Assembly (NCBI RefSeq): GCF_947499295.1
Contig: NZ_CANMNP010000017.1
Location: 105,069 to 169,068 of the forward strand
Origin: an uncultured Roseibium sp.
Lineage (GTDB): Bacteria > Pseudomonadota > Alphaproteobacteria > Rhizobiales > Stappiaceae
DNA: 64,000 nucleotides
Direction of reading: 5' to 3'
Position 1 is the first letter of the stretch, and each line of letters begins with the position of its first letter. The translations under genes were made by a program, and so were the position numbers. This document shows, piece after piece, positions 18,646 to 27,815 of this stretch. The notes beneath the pieces were generated by a model, which ran no database searches, had not been told where the DNA came from, and saw nothing but the letters and a program-made list of their open reading frames with translations.

Positions 18646-19074
18646 CTACTGGATGAGAGAGACGCCTGTCCGGCTCTGAAGCGAAAGCGGTGCTGTGCAA
18701 TGTCCGGAGGCAATTTCCGTGCTGCAGCCCGCTGGTCCGTTGATCAGCAACTTGCCTGTCCCCTCACAGGTCAGGTTCGACAGCTCGAATTGACGGACGA
18801 TGGTCTTGGCCTTTGGAAGAGCTCCGAAATCAAAAACGGACATTTGGTTGATGACATTGTCTTTTCCGAAAACAACGATTTCATAGGAAGCAACATCAAG
18901 GTCCTGACCGCTCTGGTTTTCCATGACGAAGGACAGCCGGCAGGTGTTGCCGCTGACCTCTATCTTGTTAAGTTCAAGAGCGATGTGAGGTGCTTTTTCC
19001 TGTGACTGGGCGGGAGCCGCACCCGTCATCAGAAGTACAGTTGCAAATGCTGCTACCGTCTGGATGAACCTCAA
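18646..19074 (-). CDS. Exported Cys-rich protein of haem-uptake locus, unknown function
   Basis: 142 residues, with a signal peptide (MRFIQTVAAFATVLLMTGAA, cleavage after AQS or nearby). The mature part has four cysteines (in NTCRLSF, LTCEGTG, AGCSTE, GHCTA), which could form two disulfides in the periplasm. The start is TTG at 19074 with GCAGGAG about 9 nt upstream; no ATG would keep the signal. It sits between the haem receptor (74 bp) and exbB (10 bp), so it probably serves haem uptake, but no biochemical role is visible. Confidence 0.72.
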   Translation of the reverse strand: MRFIQTVAAFATVLLMTGAAPAQSQEKAPHIALELNKIEVSGNTCRLSFVMENQSGQDLDVASYEIVVFGKDNVINQMSVFDFGALPKAKTIVRQFELSNLTCEGTGKLLINGPAGCSTEIASGHCTAPLSLQSRTGVSLIQ

Positions 19075-19107
19075 AATCTTTACTCCTGCACAATTTTGTT
19101 TTGAGTC

Positions 19108-19130
19108 CCGCCGCCCATGAGGGCGGGCGG
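19108..19130 (-). promoter_or_regulatory. GC-rich intercistronic hairpin after haem receptor gene
   Basis: CCGCCGCCC and GGGCGGGCGG flank an ATGA loop and pair with one bulged G. No T tract follows on the minus strand, so partial termination is weakly supported; a message-stabilising hairpin between receptor and exbB operon is as likely. Confidence 0.4.
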
Positions 19131-19148
19131 CGAGACTGCTCCGTGCCG

Positions 19149-21263
19149 TTACCAGCTGAACTGTTTGTTCATTGTCAGCTTGAAAGTTCGGCCTCGACCC
19201 GGGTCTCCTGCCAGATTGTTCTGGTAGTCCTTGTCGAAGATATTCTCGATTGCAGCACGCAGCTCGTAGCCCTCAAGCAGGCCTTCCCGGGGTTTCCAGT
19301 TCGCAAAGACATCGTGGACGCCGTAGCCCGGGAACGGACCCGTTGTCGCTCCGCTGTCGATGCCCGCGGCGAAGAGGCCGCGCCAACCAAACTCGACATC
19401 ATAGGCAGGAACGCGCCCACCGATCGTCATGGCAAGCGTATCGGCCGGGATCGAATCCAGTGTGCTGCCCGTCTCCTGATCAACACCCCTGACGAGGCTG
19501 TAGGCCAACGTGCTGAAGACATATCTGGAATTATAGGCCGCCTCGACCTCAAGCCCCCAGATTTCGGCTTCGTCGATATTGACGTAATAGGGTACAGAGG
19601 TGTTTTGGCCGGTATTCGGGTTTGTCGAGATAAGGTCCTTCAGGTCGTTGTAAAAAGCGGTCGACTTGATCTGCAATCCGTCCTGATCCTGAAAGACATC
19701 GAAGAACGATAACGATGCCCCGGCCTCGACCGCATTCGATTGCTCTTTTTCAAGGTTGAGGCTCGCATTGCGGCCACCCGGATAGGTACGTGTCGCACCT
19801 GAGCTTGAGAACATCTCGTCAAGTGTCGGCACGCGTTCCGTATGGGCGACGGAGCCGAAAATCGAGAATGTGTCGTTAAACCGGTAAAGTGCAGCAAGCT
19901 TGGGAGAGAATGCGACTTCATTCTGTTCAGAAGCACCTGAGATGGACCCGTCTGGTGACAAGTTGACAAAATCAACTCTTGCTCCCGGAATAATGGTCAG
20001 CCTTTCATTCCAGATGAATTCGTCTTGGACGAAGAAGCCGAATTTTGTGTCCGTTCCCTCAGGGTGAAAGCCTATCGCGCCACTTTCAGCGTCAGCAACA
20101 CGCTGCTGATGTGAAAGTTGTGTGCCGAATGTCAGGAAATTCTCAAAACCGTTGCCTGAATGCTCGATCGTGTTTTCGATCTTGCCCTGCCAGGTGCGAT
20201 ATCCATATTCGCTGTCTTCAAATAGCTGGGAAGGGATTGTTGAAGTTGCATTTTCCTGATCAACGGTCGTGTCAGAGAATGACAGGTTGATGTCCAGATC
20301 GAGAAACGGATTGTCAGACGCTGGATTGTTGTATCGGAATACGACTGTCTGATCGGTGATGTCGCGATCGACTTCGCCAAACCCAAGCGTTCCGGTTTGC
20401 GAATACTCTGTATCGTCCGCGGAGCTCTGCCAGCGCTGATATGACAGGCGAACGGATTGTTCCTTGGCGTCTCCGAAATAATGCGTGACCTTGGCAAGTC
20501 CGGAATAGGCGTCAAATGCCGAGCCATCGATGAGGTCACCGTCTCCTGTCTGATAATCGTCGGATCGCCGGAAGTTGCCGTTCAAAAGCACTTCCGTGTT
20601 TTCGGCGATACGTCCGGCGAAGGTGCCGGATGTCAGGAGACCGTCGCCGTTGGAATCGTACATGCCTTTCACATTGACGGCGACTGTTTCTCCTGTTTCC
20701 AGGAAATCGCTTGCGTCTTTGGTTGTGAAATTGATCACGCCTCCCAATGCACCCGAGCCGTAGAGCGTTGAAGATGCCGGACCGCGCAGAATTTCAACCT
20801 GCTTGTAAAGTTCAGGGTCGGAGAAGAACGAGCCGACACGATATTGTTCGAAGAACTTGGTGGCTCCATCCACGGTCACGATGATCTTGGACTCGTCAGA
20901 AGCGCTGAGATCTCCGATGCCGCGTATATTGAAGGATTGACCACCTATCCGGTCGCTGCCCACAACCGTAACCCCTGGAACCTCTCGAAAAAGATCTCCG
21001 ACCGTCATCGCCTGTTCGTCGTCGATCGCTTCCTGATCAAGCACGGTTACAGCTTGCGGCGTGTCGATTGCGACCTTGTCGACACCTGATCCAACCACGA
21101 TGCGTTGCAGCTTTGTGACGATATTGCCTGTCTCCGGATCGGTGACAATCGTGACAGGTACTTCCGTTGTGACGTCCTGAGCGGCGGCCAAGCCACTTAA
21201 TGTCAATACCCAAAGAGCAACTCCACCCATTAGCCGGGTGTGATTGATGTTGCTAAGCCCCAT
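19149..21263 (-). CDS. hmuR: TonB-dependent haem/haemoglobin outer-membrane receptor
   Basis: Outer-membrane receptor of 704 residues. A signal peptide ends near SGLAAAQD; a plug domain follows (PQAVTVLDQEAIDDEQAMTV, VPGVTVVGSDRIGGQSFNIR, VEILRGPASSTLYGSGALGG), then a beta-barrel ending in the aromatic terminal residue W of KQFSW, typical of outer-membrane insertion. It belongs to the haemoglobin/transferrin-type receptor family. The ATG at 21263 has GGAG 7 nt upstream; the longer frame to 21329 would run into the first IRO box. It is divergent from hmuS, which supports haem as ligand. Confidence 0.88.
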   Translation of the reverse strand: MGLSNINHTRLMGGVALWVLTLSGLAAAQDVTTEVPVTIVTDPETGNIVTKLQRIVVGSGVDKVAIDTPQAVTVLDQEAIDDEQAMTVGDLFREVPGVTVVGSDRIGGQSFNIRGIGDLSASDESKIIVTVDGATKFFEQYRVGSFFSDPELYKQVEILRGPASSTLYGSGALGGVINFTTKDASDFLETGETVAVNVKGMYDSNGDGLLTSGTFAGRIAENTEVLLNGNFRRSDDYQTGDGDLIDGSAFDAYSGLAKVTHYFGDAKEQSVRLSYQRWQSSADDTEYSQTGTLGFGEVDRDITDQTVVFRYNNPASDNPFLDLDINLSFSDTTVDQENATSTIPSQLFEDSEYGYRTWQGKIENTIEHSGNGFENFLTFGTQLSHQQRVADAESGAIGFHPEGTDTKFGFFVQDEFIWNERLTIIPGARVDFVNLSPDGSISGASEQNEVAFSPKLAALYRFNDTFSIFGSVAHTERVPTLDEMFSSSGATRTYPGGRNASLNLEKEQSNAVEAGASLSFFDVFQDQDGLQIKSTAFYNDLKDLISTNPNTGQNTSVPYYVNIDEAEIWGLEVEAAYNSRYVFSTLAYSLVRGVDQETGSTLDSIPADTLAMTIGGRVPAYDVEFGWRGLFAAGIDSGATTGPFPGYGVHDVFANWKPREGLLEGYELRAAIENIFDKDYQNNLAGDPGRGRTFKLTMNKQFSW

Positions 21264-21328
21264 TAAATTTCTCCAAGAGTGCGCGTTAACGCGTCCATTT
21301 CGCCGCCTCTCAAACAGCGTATTAAACA

Positions 21329-21343
21329 TGAGTCAATGACTCA
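21329..21343. promoter_or_regulatory. IRO box 1 (RirA-type iron operator)
   Basis: TGAGTCAATGACTCA fits TGA-N9-TCA, the iron-responsive IRO motif bound by RirA in alphaproteobacteria, and is a perfect 7-bp inverted repeat around one A. It lies 66 bp upstream of the hmuR ATG, where a repressor could block the promoter under iron sufficiency. Confidence 0.7.
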
Positions 21344-21366
21344 GGTATTGCGGTCAATATGAAACA

Positions 21367-21381
21367 TGAGTATAGGAGTCA
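21367..21381. promoter_or_regulatory. IRO box 2 (RirA-type iron operator)
   Basis: TGAGTATAGGAGTCA again fits TGA-N9-TCA; only the outer 5-bp arms (TGAGT..AGTCA with one mismatch) are symmetric. Its centre is 38 bp from box 1, on the hmuS side. Confidence 0.62.
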
Positions 21382-21529
21382 AGTATAAGATTGCAGGCGC
21401 TTCGAAATTGTCGTCGTTTAGAATGGTTCCAGATTGCTGCTTTTTTTCAGTGAGTTATCGGAAGCGCCTATTCGACGAAACGCCTAGGCGCCTGCTGCCA
21501 TCAACTCCAAAATCAACAAAGGCAAGGCC

Positions 21530-22618
21530 ATGAATGCCGTTTTGGAAACTGTTGAAACCAAGCCAACTGCCGATCAGATCAGATGGGCACGCGAGCAAAA
21601 TCCGAAGATGCGTGATCGGGACCTGGCTGATCACATCGGCATCTCGGAGGCCGAACTGGTCGCAAGTCTTGTCGGTCATGGAACGCATCGGGTCGCGCCC
21701 GATTTTGATGTCCTATTTCCCGGATTGAAGCAGCTGGGAGAAGTCATGGCTCTCACACGAAACGAAAGCGCCGTTCATGAGAAAATCGGTCCGTTCGACA
21801 AATTTATAAACGGCAAGCGTGCCGCACTTATGTTGGGTGAGCAGATCGATACTCGAATGTTTCCGTCAAACTGGGTTCACGGATTTGCAGTGGAGCGCAG
21901 TGATGGAAAAGATGTTCGCCGCTCCTTGCAGTTTTTTGACGCCCACGGAGACGCGGTCCAAAAAATTCACGCCCGACCGTCAACCGACCTTGAGGCCTGG
22001 GATCGGCTTGTGACGGCACTCCTTCTTGAAAACCAGTCGCCGGGTCTGCTTCCAGAAGTTCGACAAGCCGAACCGTTTTGCCGAAAGCAGCCTTCGGAGG
22101 ATGTCGTCAGCGTGTTGCGGGACCGCTGGCAGGCCATGACGGATCCCCATCAGTTCCACGGTATTCTGCGGGATCTGGACCTCGACCGTCTTAGCGCTTT
22201 CGAGCTTGTGGGGGAGGCATGGGCTTGGCCGCTTGATCGAGGTTCTGTGCCGGCGCTCTTGCGGCTTGCTGCCTCTGAAGCCATTCCGATCATGTGTTTC
22301 GTCGGCAATCGCGGATGCATCCAGATTCACTCTGGCCGCATCAATATGGTCATCGACAAGGGGCCATGGATCAACGTTATGGATCCGACCTTTCACCTCC
22401 ATCTCAGAACAGACCACATTCACGAAATATGGGCCGTCAGAAAACCCGCGGATATCGGACACGTGACATCTGTCGAGGCTTTCGACAGGGAAGGCCGGCA
22501 GGTCATCCAATTCTTCGGTGTGCGCGGGGAAGGCAATGCGGAGCGCTCGGATTGGCGAGGTCTTGCTGAAAATCTCCCAAGGTCAGACCGGTCACTTACC
22601 CTGGGAGCAGCGGAATGA
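21530..22618 (+). CDS. hmuS: Haem degradation/trafficking protein HmuS
   Basis: Cytoplasmic haem-binding protein of 362 residues with the two-repeat HmuS/ChuS architecture (about 1-175 and 185-350). The N-terminal ADHIGISEAELVASLVG and the second-half LDRLSAFELVGEAWAWPLD are typical. Family members bind haem delivered by HmuTUV and, in several species, open the ring. First gene of hmuSTUV; the stop overlaps hmuT by 4 bp. Iron control through the upstream IRO boxes is likely. Confidence 0.92.
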   Translation: MNAVLETVETKPTADQIRWAREQNPKMRDRDLADHIGISEAELVASLVGHGTHRVAPDFDVLFPGLKQLGEVMALTRNESAVHEKIGPFDKFINGKRAALMLGEQIDTRMFPSNWVHGFAVERSDGKDVRRSLQFFDAHGDAVQKIHARPSTDLEAWDRLVTALLLENQSPGLLPEVRQAEPFCRKQPSEDVVSVLRDRWQAMTDPHQFHGILRDLDLDRLSAFELVGEAWAWPLDRGSVPALLRLAASEAIPIMCFVGNRGCIQIHSGRINMVIDKGPWINVMDPTFHLHLRTDHIHEIWAVRKPADIGHVTSVEAFDREGRQVIQFFGVRGEGNAERSDWRGLAENLPRSDRSLTLGAAE

Positions 22619-23511
22619 AAAAGCACTCGCTTTCAAAACTGTGCAGCTATGTCGCAGCAGTCGCCTTGACCGTCATGGCGCTGTTCGCACCGAGCAAACA
22701 TATTTTCGCAGATAGTGCCTCAAGCGGCAATGCAAGCCGCGTTGTGTCGGTCGGTGGGTCGGTGACAGAGGTTGTCTATGCGCTTGGAGAACAGAACCGA
22801 CTGATCGCCAGGGATACAACAAGCGTGTTTCCGGATCAGGTGAACGACTTGCCGAATGTCGGGTACATCCGGGCATTGTCACCGGAAGGAGTTCTGTCTG
22901 TCGATCCTGACCTGATCCTGATGCTGGAAGGCAGTGGACCACCAGAGGCGGTTGAAGTGCTCAAATCAAGCGGTGTCTCGATTGCGACGATACCGGAGGA
23001 GTTTACCGCCGCTGGCATCGTCGGCAAGGTTCAGGCTGTTGGCAAAGCGCTTGGTGTTCCGGAAAAAGCGGACGCCTTGTCCCTGAAAATTGCTGCCGAT
23101 CTTGAAGCTGCACAAGAAAACGCTTCGGGCAAAGCTTCAGGAATGCGCGTTCTGTTCATTCTGTCGACCCGAGGTGGCCGGATCATGGCCGGTGGTGTGA
23201 ATACGGAAGCCGATGGCATTCTTTCGTTGGTGGGGGCTGAGAATGCGGTCTCCGACTTTGCGGGCTATAAGCAATTGAGCGATGAGGCAATCGTCAGTGC
23301 CGCACCGGATGTTGTTCTGATGATGACGCGGGCAGGAGACCACGAGGCAAGTCCGGAAGAGCTTTTTGGGCATCCTGCCTTGGCCCAAACACCAGCAGCA
23401 ACGCATAATCGGCTTATCAGGATGAGGGGGCAATACCTGCTTGGCTTTGGCCCACGAACCGCAGATGCGATCAGAGAGCTGTCGCAAAAGCTGGCAGACT
23501 ACCGAGATTGA
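22615..23511 (+). CDS. hmuT: Haem ABC transporter periplasmic binding protein
   Basis: 298 residues, with a signal peptide over about 1-31 and a class III periplasmic binding fold (RVVSVGGSVTEVVYALGEQNRL; DLPNVGYIRALSPEGVLSVDPDLIL). It receives haem from the outer-membrane receptor and presents it to HmuUV. The ATG overlaps the hmuS stop (ATGA). Confidence 0.93.
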   Translation: MKKHSLSKLCSYVAAVALTVMALFAPSKHIFADSASSGNASRVVSVGGSVTEVVYALGEQNRLIARDTTSVFPDQVNDLPNVGYIRALSPEGVLSVDPDLILMLEGSGPPEAVEVLKSSGVSIATIPEEFTAAGIVGKVQAVGKALGVPEKADALSLKIAADLEAAQENASGKASGMRVLFILSTRGGRIMAGGVNTEADGILSLVGAENAVSDFAGYKQLSDEAIVSAAPDVVLMMTRAGDHEASPEELFGHPALAQTPAATHNRLIRMRGQYLLGFGPRTADAIRELSQKLADYRD

Positions 23512-23519
23512 GCGTGGCA

Positions 23520-24656
23520 ATGAATGACGCAATTGCCCGGCGCAGAATTCTGGCAAAGCCCCGCTCATTCATCTCGATGGGCTTCAAGGCCGGTGACCGG
23601 GAGCCGCTGGCAAGGGCTGCAACGCTTCTGCTCGCGGCGGCGACCCTTGGTGTGATGGTGGCAAGTCTGGCGATCGGTCCGATTGCCGTTCCGATCCTGG
23701 ACATGCTCCCCAAAATGTCAGTTGCCCTGTTGAGTGCTGATCGCGGGATTCCGGAGGGCATTTCTCCACGGGACTGGATTGTGGTCATGGATATCCGCTT
23801 GCCGCGTGTTCTTCTGGGGGCTCTAGTTGGCGCTGCACTAGCGGTATCCGGTGCGGTCATGCAAGGGCTCTTTCGCAACCCGCTGGCGGACCCTGGCATT
23901 GTTGGCGTATCGGCAGGGGCAGGGTTCGGTGCGGCATTGTTCATCGTTCTTGGCGGGTCCGTCCTGTCACCGGTCATGACCCTTCTGGGGATCTATGCAC
24001 TGCCTCTTGCAGCATTTGCCGGAGGCTTGATGACAACACTTTTGCTTTATCGCATCGGCACCCGACGCGGGGTCACGTCGGTTGCGACGCTGCTGCTCGC
24101 CGGTATCGCTCTCGGCGCGCTGACGGGCGCTATGACGGGCCTGCTCGTTTACGTGGCCGATGACCAGCAGCTCCGAGACTTGCAGTTCTGGGGCCTGGGG
24201 TCTCTTGCCGGTTCGAACTGGAACAAACTTGCGTCCGCGGCCCCCATAATCCTGGCGATGCTGGTCTGTGTTCCATTCCTGGCCAGAGGTCTCAATGCGC
24301 TTATCCTTGGAGAAGCAGCAGCAGGACATATCGGGATCCGGGTTCAGAGGCTTAAAAATGCGAGTATCCTCATGGTGGCCGGTGCCACAGGCGCATCAGT
24401 TGCCGTCAGTGGTGGCATCGGCTTTGTTGGTATTGTTGTGCCTCACCTTCTCAGGCTTACCATTGGTCCGGACCACCGTTACCTGCTGCCGGCCTCGGCC
24501 TTTTTGGGTGCGGCACTACTGATTGCCGCCGACACGCTCGCCCGCACCATCGTCGCTCCTGCGGAATTGCCGATCGGCATCATCACGGCTTTTGCCGGCG
24601 CCCCGTTCTTTTTGTGGATCTTGTTGCGCAAACGCGGACTGATGGGTTTTTCATGA
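23520..24656 (+). CDS. hmuU: Haem ABC transporter permease
   Basis: FecCD-family permease of about 378 residues with some ten membrane helices. The conserved LFRNPLADPGIVGVSAGAG loop and GGIGFVGIVVPHLLRL are intact. Start choice is uncertain: ATG at 23520, GTG at 23514 and TTG at 23508 (overlapping the hmuT stop) are all in frame, and none has a strong ribosome site. Works with HmuT and HmuV. Confidence 0.9.
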   Translation: MNDAIARRRILAKPRSFISMGFKAGDREPLARAATLLLAAATLGVMVASLAIGPIAVPILDMLPKMSVALLSADRGIPEGISPRDWIVVMDIRLPRVLLGALVGAALAVSGAVMQGLFRNPLADPGIVGVSAGAGFGAALFIVLGGSVLSPVMTLLGIYALPLAAFAGGLMTTLLLYRIGTRRGVTSVATLLLAGIALGALTGAMTGLLVYVADDQQLRDLQFWGLGSLAGSNWNKLASAAPIILAMLVCVPFLARGLNALILGEAAAGHIGIRVQRLKNASILMVAGATGASVAVSGGIGFVGIVVPHLLRLTIGPDHRYLLPASAFLGAALLIAADTLARTIVAPAELPIGIITAFAGAPFFLWILLRKRGLMGFS

Positions 24657-24666
24657 AAGTTTGCGT

Positions 24667-25503
24667 ATGACACTCTTGAACCGTTCCACCGATCCTGAGA
24701 AGGAAACACTGCTTCTGATTTCGGGCGTGGGCGTGAACGCAGGCCGGATTGAAATCGTCAAAGAGGTCTCGTTTAGCGCAGTGGCAGGCGAAGTTCTCGC
24801 CATTATTGGCCCAAGTGGGTCCGGAAAGACCACCTTGATGAGAGCGATGACGGGAGAAAGCGCTTATCGCGGGTCGATCAAGCTTGCAGGACGGCAGGTC
24901 CGCGAATTGGACCCCGGCGCCCAAGCTGATCTTCGGGGTGTACTGCCCCAGAATTCTCAGATCTCGTTTCCTCTCAACGTCACAGAAGTCGTCAGCCTCG
25001 GGTTTCTCTGCCATCGGCCAGAGCGTGTTGACCGCGGCCCGCGGGTGAGAGAAGCCCTTGCCAAGGTCGGATTGAACGGCTTTGAAGGACGGATCTATCA
25101 GGACCTGTCAGGTGGAGAACAGCAACGTGTCCAACTCGCGAGAGTCTTGGTTCAGGTGTGGGACCCCGTCCCGATGGACGGCCCTGCGCACTGGCTGTTT
25201 CTGGACGAGCCTGTGTCCAGCCTCGACATAAAACACCAGTATCAAATCATGCAATTGGCCAGGGACTATGCAGACAGCGGTGGCGGCGTTGTCACCGTCA
25301 TGCACGACCTGAATCTAACCCTCGCGTTTGCAGACAAGGTTCTTGTAATGAAAGACGGATATGGCCTTGCCTTCGGACGTCGAGAAGAGGTCATGACAGC
25401 GGAGCTTTTGTCGACCGCATACGATTTTCCGTTAAAGATGACTGCAAACGAAAATGGTGAGGACCCTCTGGTCACACCTGAACGCTTCCGATCGCGCCCG
25501 TGA
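24667..25503 (+). CDS. hmuV: Haem ABC transporter ATP-binding protein
   Basis: ATPase of the haem importer, 278 residues. Walker A GPSGSGKT, signature LSGGEQQR, Walker B WLFLDEPV and switch His in VMHDLN are all present; the insertion before Walker B (WDPVPMDGPAHWL) is typical of HmuV. ATG at 24667 follows GAAAG by 7 nt; an in-frame TTG at 24661 is an alternative. It ends 23 bp from the convergent mtlK gene. Confidence 0.92.
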   Translation: MTLLNRSTDPEKETLLLISGVGVNAGRIEIVKEVSFSAVAGEVLAIIGPSGSGKTTLMRAMTGESAYRGSIKLAGRQVRELDPGAQADLRGVLPQNSQISFPLNVTEVVSLGFLCHRPERVDRGPRVREALAKVGLNGFEGRIYQDLSGGEQQRVQLARVLVQVWDPVPMDGPAHWLFLDEPVSSLDIKHQYQIMQLARDYADSGGGVVTVMHDLNLTLAFADKVLVMKDGYGLAFGRREEVMTAELLSTAYDFPLKMTANENGEDPLVTPERFRSRP

Positions 25504-25526
25504 CTGGCGGAACCCACTGATTGATA

Positions 25527-27038
25527 TCAGCCTGCCGGCATCTGCCGCCCGGGACTTGCTTTGCCCGAACCACCTTCGATGTAATTCAGAAGTGTGCCGG
25601 CAACACCGATTGCTGCAATCTGAGCGACGGCTTCTGCAAACGCACTCAAAAAGCTGGCGTTCTTGCCAAGAGGACCAAACAGGTCGGGCATTTCGAATGG
25701 TTCTCCGCCCTGTTTGAACACTCTTACGGCCCAGCTTGTCAGCAGAACTGAATTGCCGTCTTGCAGCTCGATTTTATTGCCGGTTTCATCTTCACCGAGG
25801 CAATACCGGCACCAAAGGGCGGTTTCCAGGGCAAGCCCGTCAACGGACTGTTTCTTGTCGAGGCGTTCCTGGATCGTCGGCAGGATGAATTTCGGCTGCC
25901 GGTTGGAACCGTCGAAACAAAGCCTGGGGATCGTATCGCCAACCGCCGGGTTCGAAAACCGGGTCATCACGGTTTCCAGGTAGGACTGAAAACTGACCCC
26001 TTGAATAGGAGGAACGGTCGGGATTACTTCCTCCTCCTCAAGTTTGCGCAAATAATTTCGGATCAGCGGATCATTCATCGCGTCGTGGACAAAATAGTGG
26101 CCAAGCAATGCTGCCGGGTAGGCTATGGCCGCGTGACCTCCGTTCAATATCCGGAGTTTCATGAGCTCATAGGGAGCGACATCCTCAACGAATTCGACGC
26201 CGACTTTTTCCAGCGGCGGCCGGCCGCCGGGAAATTTGTCTTCCAGGACCCACTGCCGGAAGGGCTCGCAGACAACAGGGGCGGCATCTTCAAGATCGAA
26301 AGTCTCTGTAACTAGGCGACGTTCGCGATCACCTGTCGCCGGAGTAATGCAATCGACCATTCCGCTTGGAAACGCGACGTTGGCTCTGATCCAGGTACTT
26401 GTTTCCGCAGAAAGCGCGTCAGCGAAGCCAACAACCGCCTGTTCTGTCACATGGCCGTTTTCCGGAAGGTTGTCGCAGCTCATAACCGTGAAGGGCGCAA
26501 GTCCGATATCCCTGCGTTTCAAGAGCGCCGCGACAAGAATGCCGAAGACTGTTTTCGGATTGGCGGGGTCATGAAGATCGGCCAGAATTTCTGGATGCCC
26601 GGCATCGAAACCACCGGTATTCGGGTCAACGAAATACCCGCCTTCAGTGATTGTCAGAGACACGATACGTATGGCTGGATCGGTTAGGCGCGCAATGAGC
26701 GCTACAGGATCTACTTCGACAAAGTCGACCATCGCTCCGCATACCCGGGCATTCAATCCTTCCGGTTCCAGTTCGACTATTGTCGTCAGCCAATCCTGTT
26801 CAGCGAGCCGGGCACGCATGACTTCGTCATAAGGTTTCAAGCCCGCACCGACGATTGCCCAGTCGTGGCCTTCGCCGAGCTGAAAGAGATTGTCCAGGTA
26901 AACAGCTTGATGAGCTCGGTGGAAATTGCCAACGCCGACATGGAGAATGCCTGCCGTGAGATCGGCCCGGTCATATGTCGGACGGCCGATCCTCGCCGGC
27001 AGGGATGAGAGCACAGTGTTGTTCAGTTTTTGTGTCAT
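25527..27038 (-). CDS. mtlK: Mannitol 2-dehydrogenase
   Basis: NAD-dependent polyol dehydrogenase, D-mannitol to D-fructose, 503 residues. The long-chain family catalytic set K294-N299-H302 is seen in KLRILNGGHA, and the N-terminal nucleotide-binding motif is GVGNFHRAHQ at 35-44. Order smoEFGK-smoS-mtlK matches the polyol operon known from Rhodobacter sphaeroides. Closely related fructuronate/altronate reductases are alternatives, but the smo context favours mannitol. Confidence 0.9.
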   Translation of the reverse strand: MTQKLNNTVLSSLPARIGRPTYDRADLTAGILHVGVGNFHRAHQAVYLDNLFQLGEGHDWAIVGAGLKPYDEVMRARLAEQDWLTTIVELEPEGLNARVCGAMVDFVEVDPVALIARLTDPAIRIVSLTITEGGYFVDPNTGGFDAGHPEILADLHDPANPKTVFGILVAALLKRRDIGLAPFTVMSCDNLPENGHVTEQAVVGFADALSAETSTWIRANVAFPSGMVDCITPATGDRERRLVTETFDLEDAAPVVCEPFRQWVLEDKFPGGRPPLEKVGVEFVEDVAPYELMKLRILNGGHAAIAYPAALLGHYFVHDAMNDPLIRNYLRKLEEEEVIPTVPPIQGVSFQSYLETVMTRFSNPAVGDTIPRLCFDGSNRQPKFILPTIQERLDKKQSVDGLALETALWCRYCLGEDETGNKIELQDGNSVLLTSWAVRVFKQGGEPFEMPDLFGPLGKNASFLSAFAEAVAQIAAIGVAGTLLNYIEGGSGKASPGRQMPAG

Positions 27039-27041
27039 TGG

Positions 27042-27815
27042 TCAGCTCATCCAGTTGCCGCCATCGACGTTGTAGGTTTGAGCGACGATGTAGTCAGCAT
27101 CAGGTGTTGCCAGGAAAACCGCCATCCCGGTGAGGTCGTCTGCCGTGCCCATGCGGCCGAAAGGCACTGCGGCACCCACGGAAGCTTTCTTTTCGCCCGG
27201 CTTCAGTCCTTCATGTTTTGCAAAGAGGGCATCGACACCGTCCCAGTGCTCTCCGTCCACGACGCCTGGAGCGATCGCGTTGACGTTGATGCCGTGGCGG
27301 ATGAGATCGAGGCCCGCGGATTGGGTCAGACTGATCACGGCAGCCTTGGTGGCGCAATAAATGCCCACGAGCGGTTCACCGCGCCGGCCGGCCTGACTTG
27401 CCATATTGATGATCTTGCCGCCCTTGCCACGCCTGATCATGGATTTGGCGGCGGCTTGCAGTGTGAAGAGTGTTCCTGCGACATTGATGCCGAAGAGCCG
27501 GTCGTAGCTTTCTCTTGTAATCTCGACAATCGGTGCCAGATCGAAGAGGGCGGCGTTGTTGACCAGAATGTCGAGGCCGCCGGTTTTCTCCTCAATCGAC
27601 GAAATGGCGGCGTCAATGGAAGACTGGTCAGTGATGTCGAGTTCGACCGCATAGGCGTTCGGTCCGATATCACGAGCCGCCGCCTCAGCTCCGGCCAGAT
27701 TGATGTCGCCGATGGCGACAGTCGCACCTTCCGCGACGTAGCGTTCGGCAAATGACTTGCCGATGCCACGCGCGGCGCCCGTAATCAGCGCAGATTTTCC
27801 ATCAAGTCGTGTCAT
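27042..27815 (-). CDS. smoS: Sorbitol (L-iditol 2-) dehydrogenase, SDR family
   Basis: Short-chain dehydrogenase of 257 residues, oxidising D-glucitol to D-fructose and related polyols with NAD+. Cofactor motif TGAARGIG at 12-19, NNAA at 86-89, and the catalytic S140-Y153-K157 are all in place. The start overlaps the smoK stop by 4 bp and mtlK follows after 3 bp. Confidence 0.91.
   Translation of the reverse strand: MTRLDGKSALITGAARGIGKSFAERYVAEGATVAIGDINLAGAEAAARDIGPNAYAVELDITDQSSIDAAISSIEEKTGGLDILVNNAALFDLAPIVEITRESYDRLFGINVAGTLFTLQAAAKSMIRRGKGGKIINMASQAGRRGEPLVGIYCATKAAVISLTQSAGLDLIRHGINVNAIAPGVVDGEHWDGVDALFAKHEGLKPGEKKASVGAAVPFGRMGTADDLTGMAVFLATPDADYIVAQTYNVDGGNWMS

Larger units (their letters stand above)
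21264..21529. promoter_or_regulatory. Divergent haem-locus promoter region
   Basis: 266 bp between hmuR and hmuS. It carries two TGA-N9-TCA boxes at 21329 and 21367 (listed separately). The rest shows no gene and no promoter element I can place with confidence. Confidence 0.6.

Noticed and set aside
27030..27755. Plus-strand frame of 241 codons opposite smoS
   Set aside because: Antisense shadow of an SDR gene with all catalytic residues.
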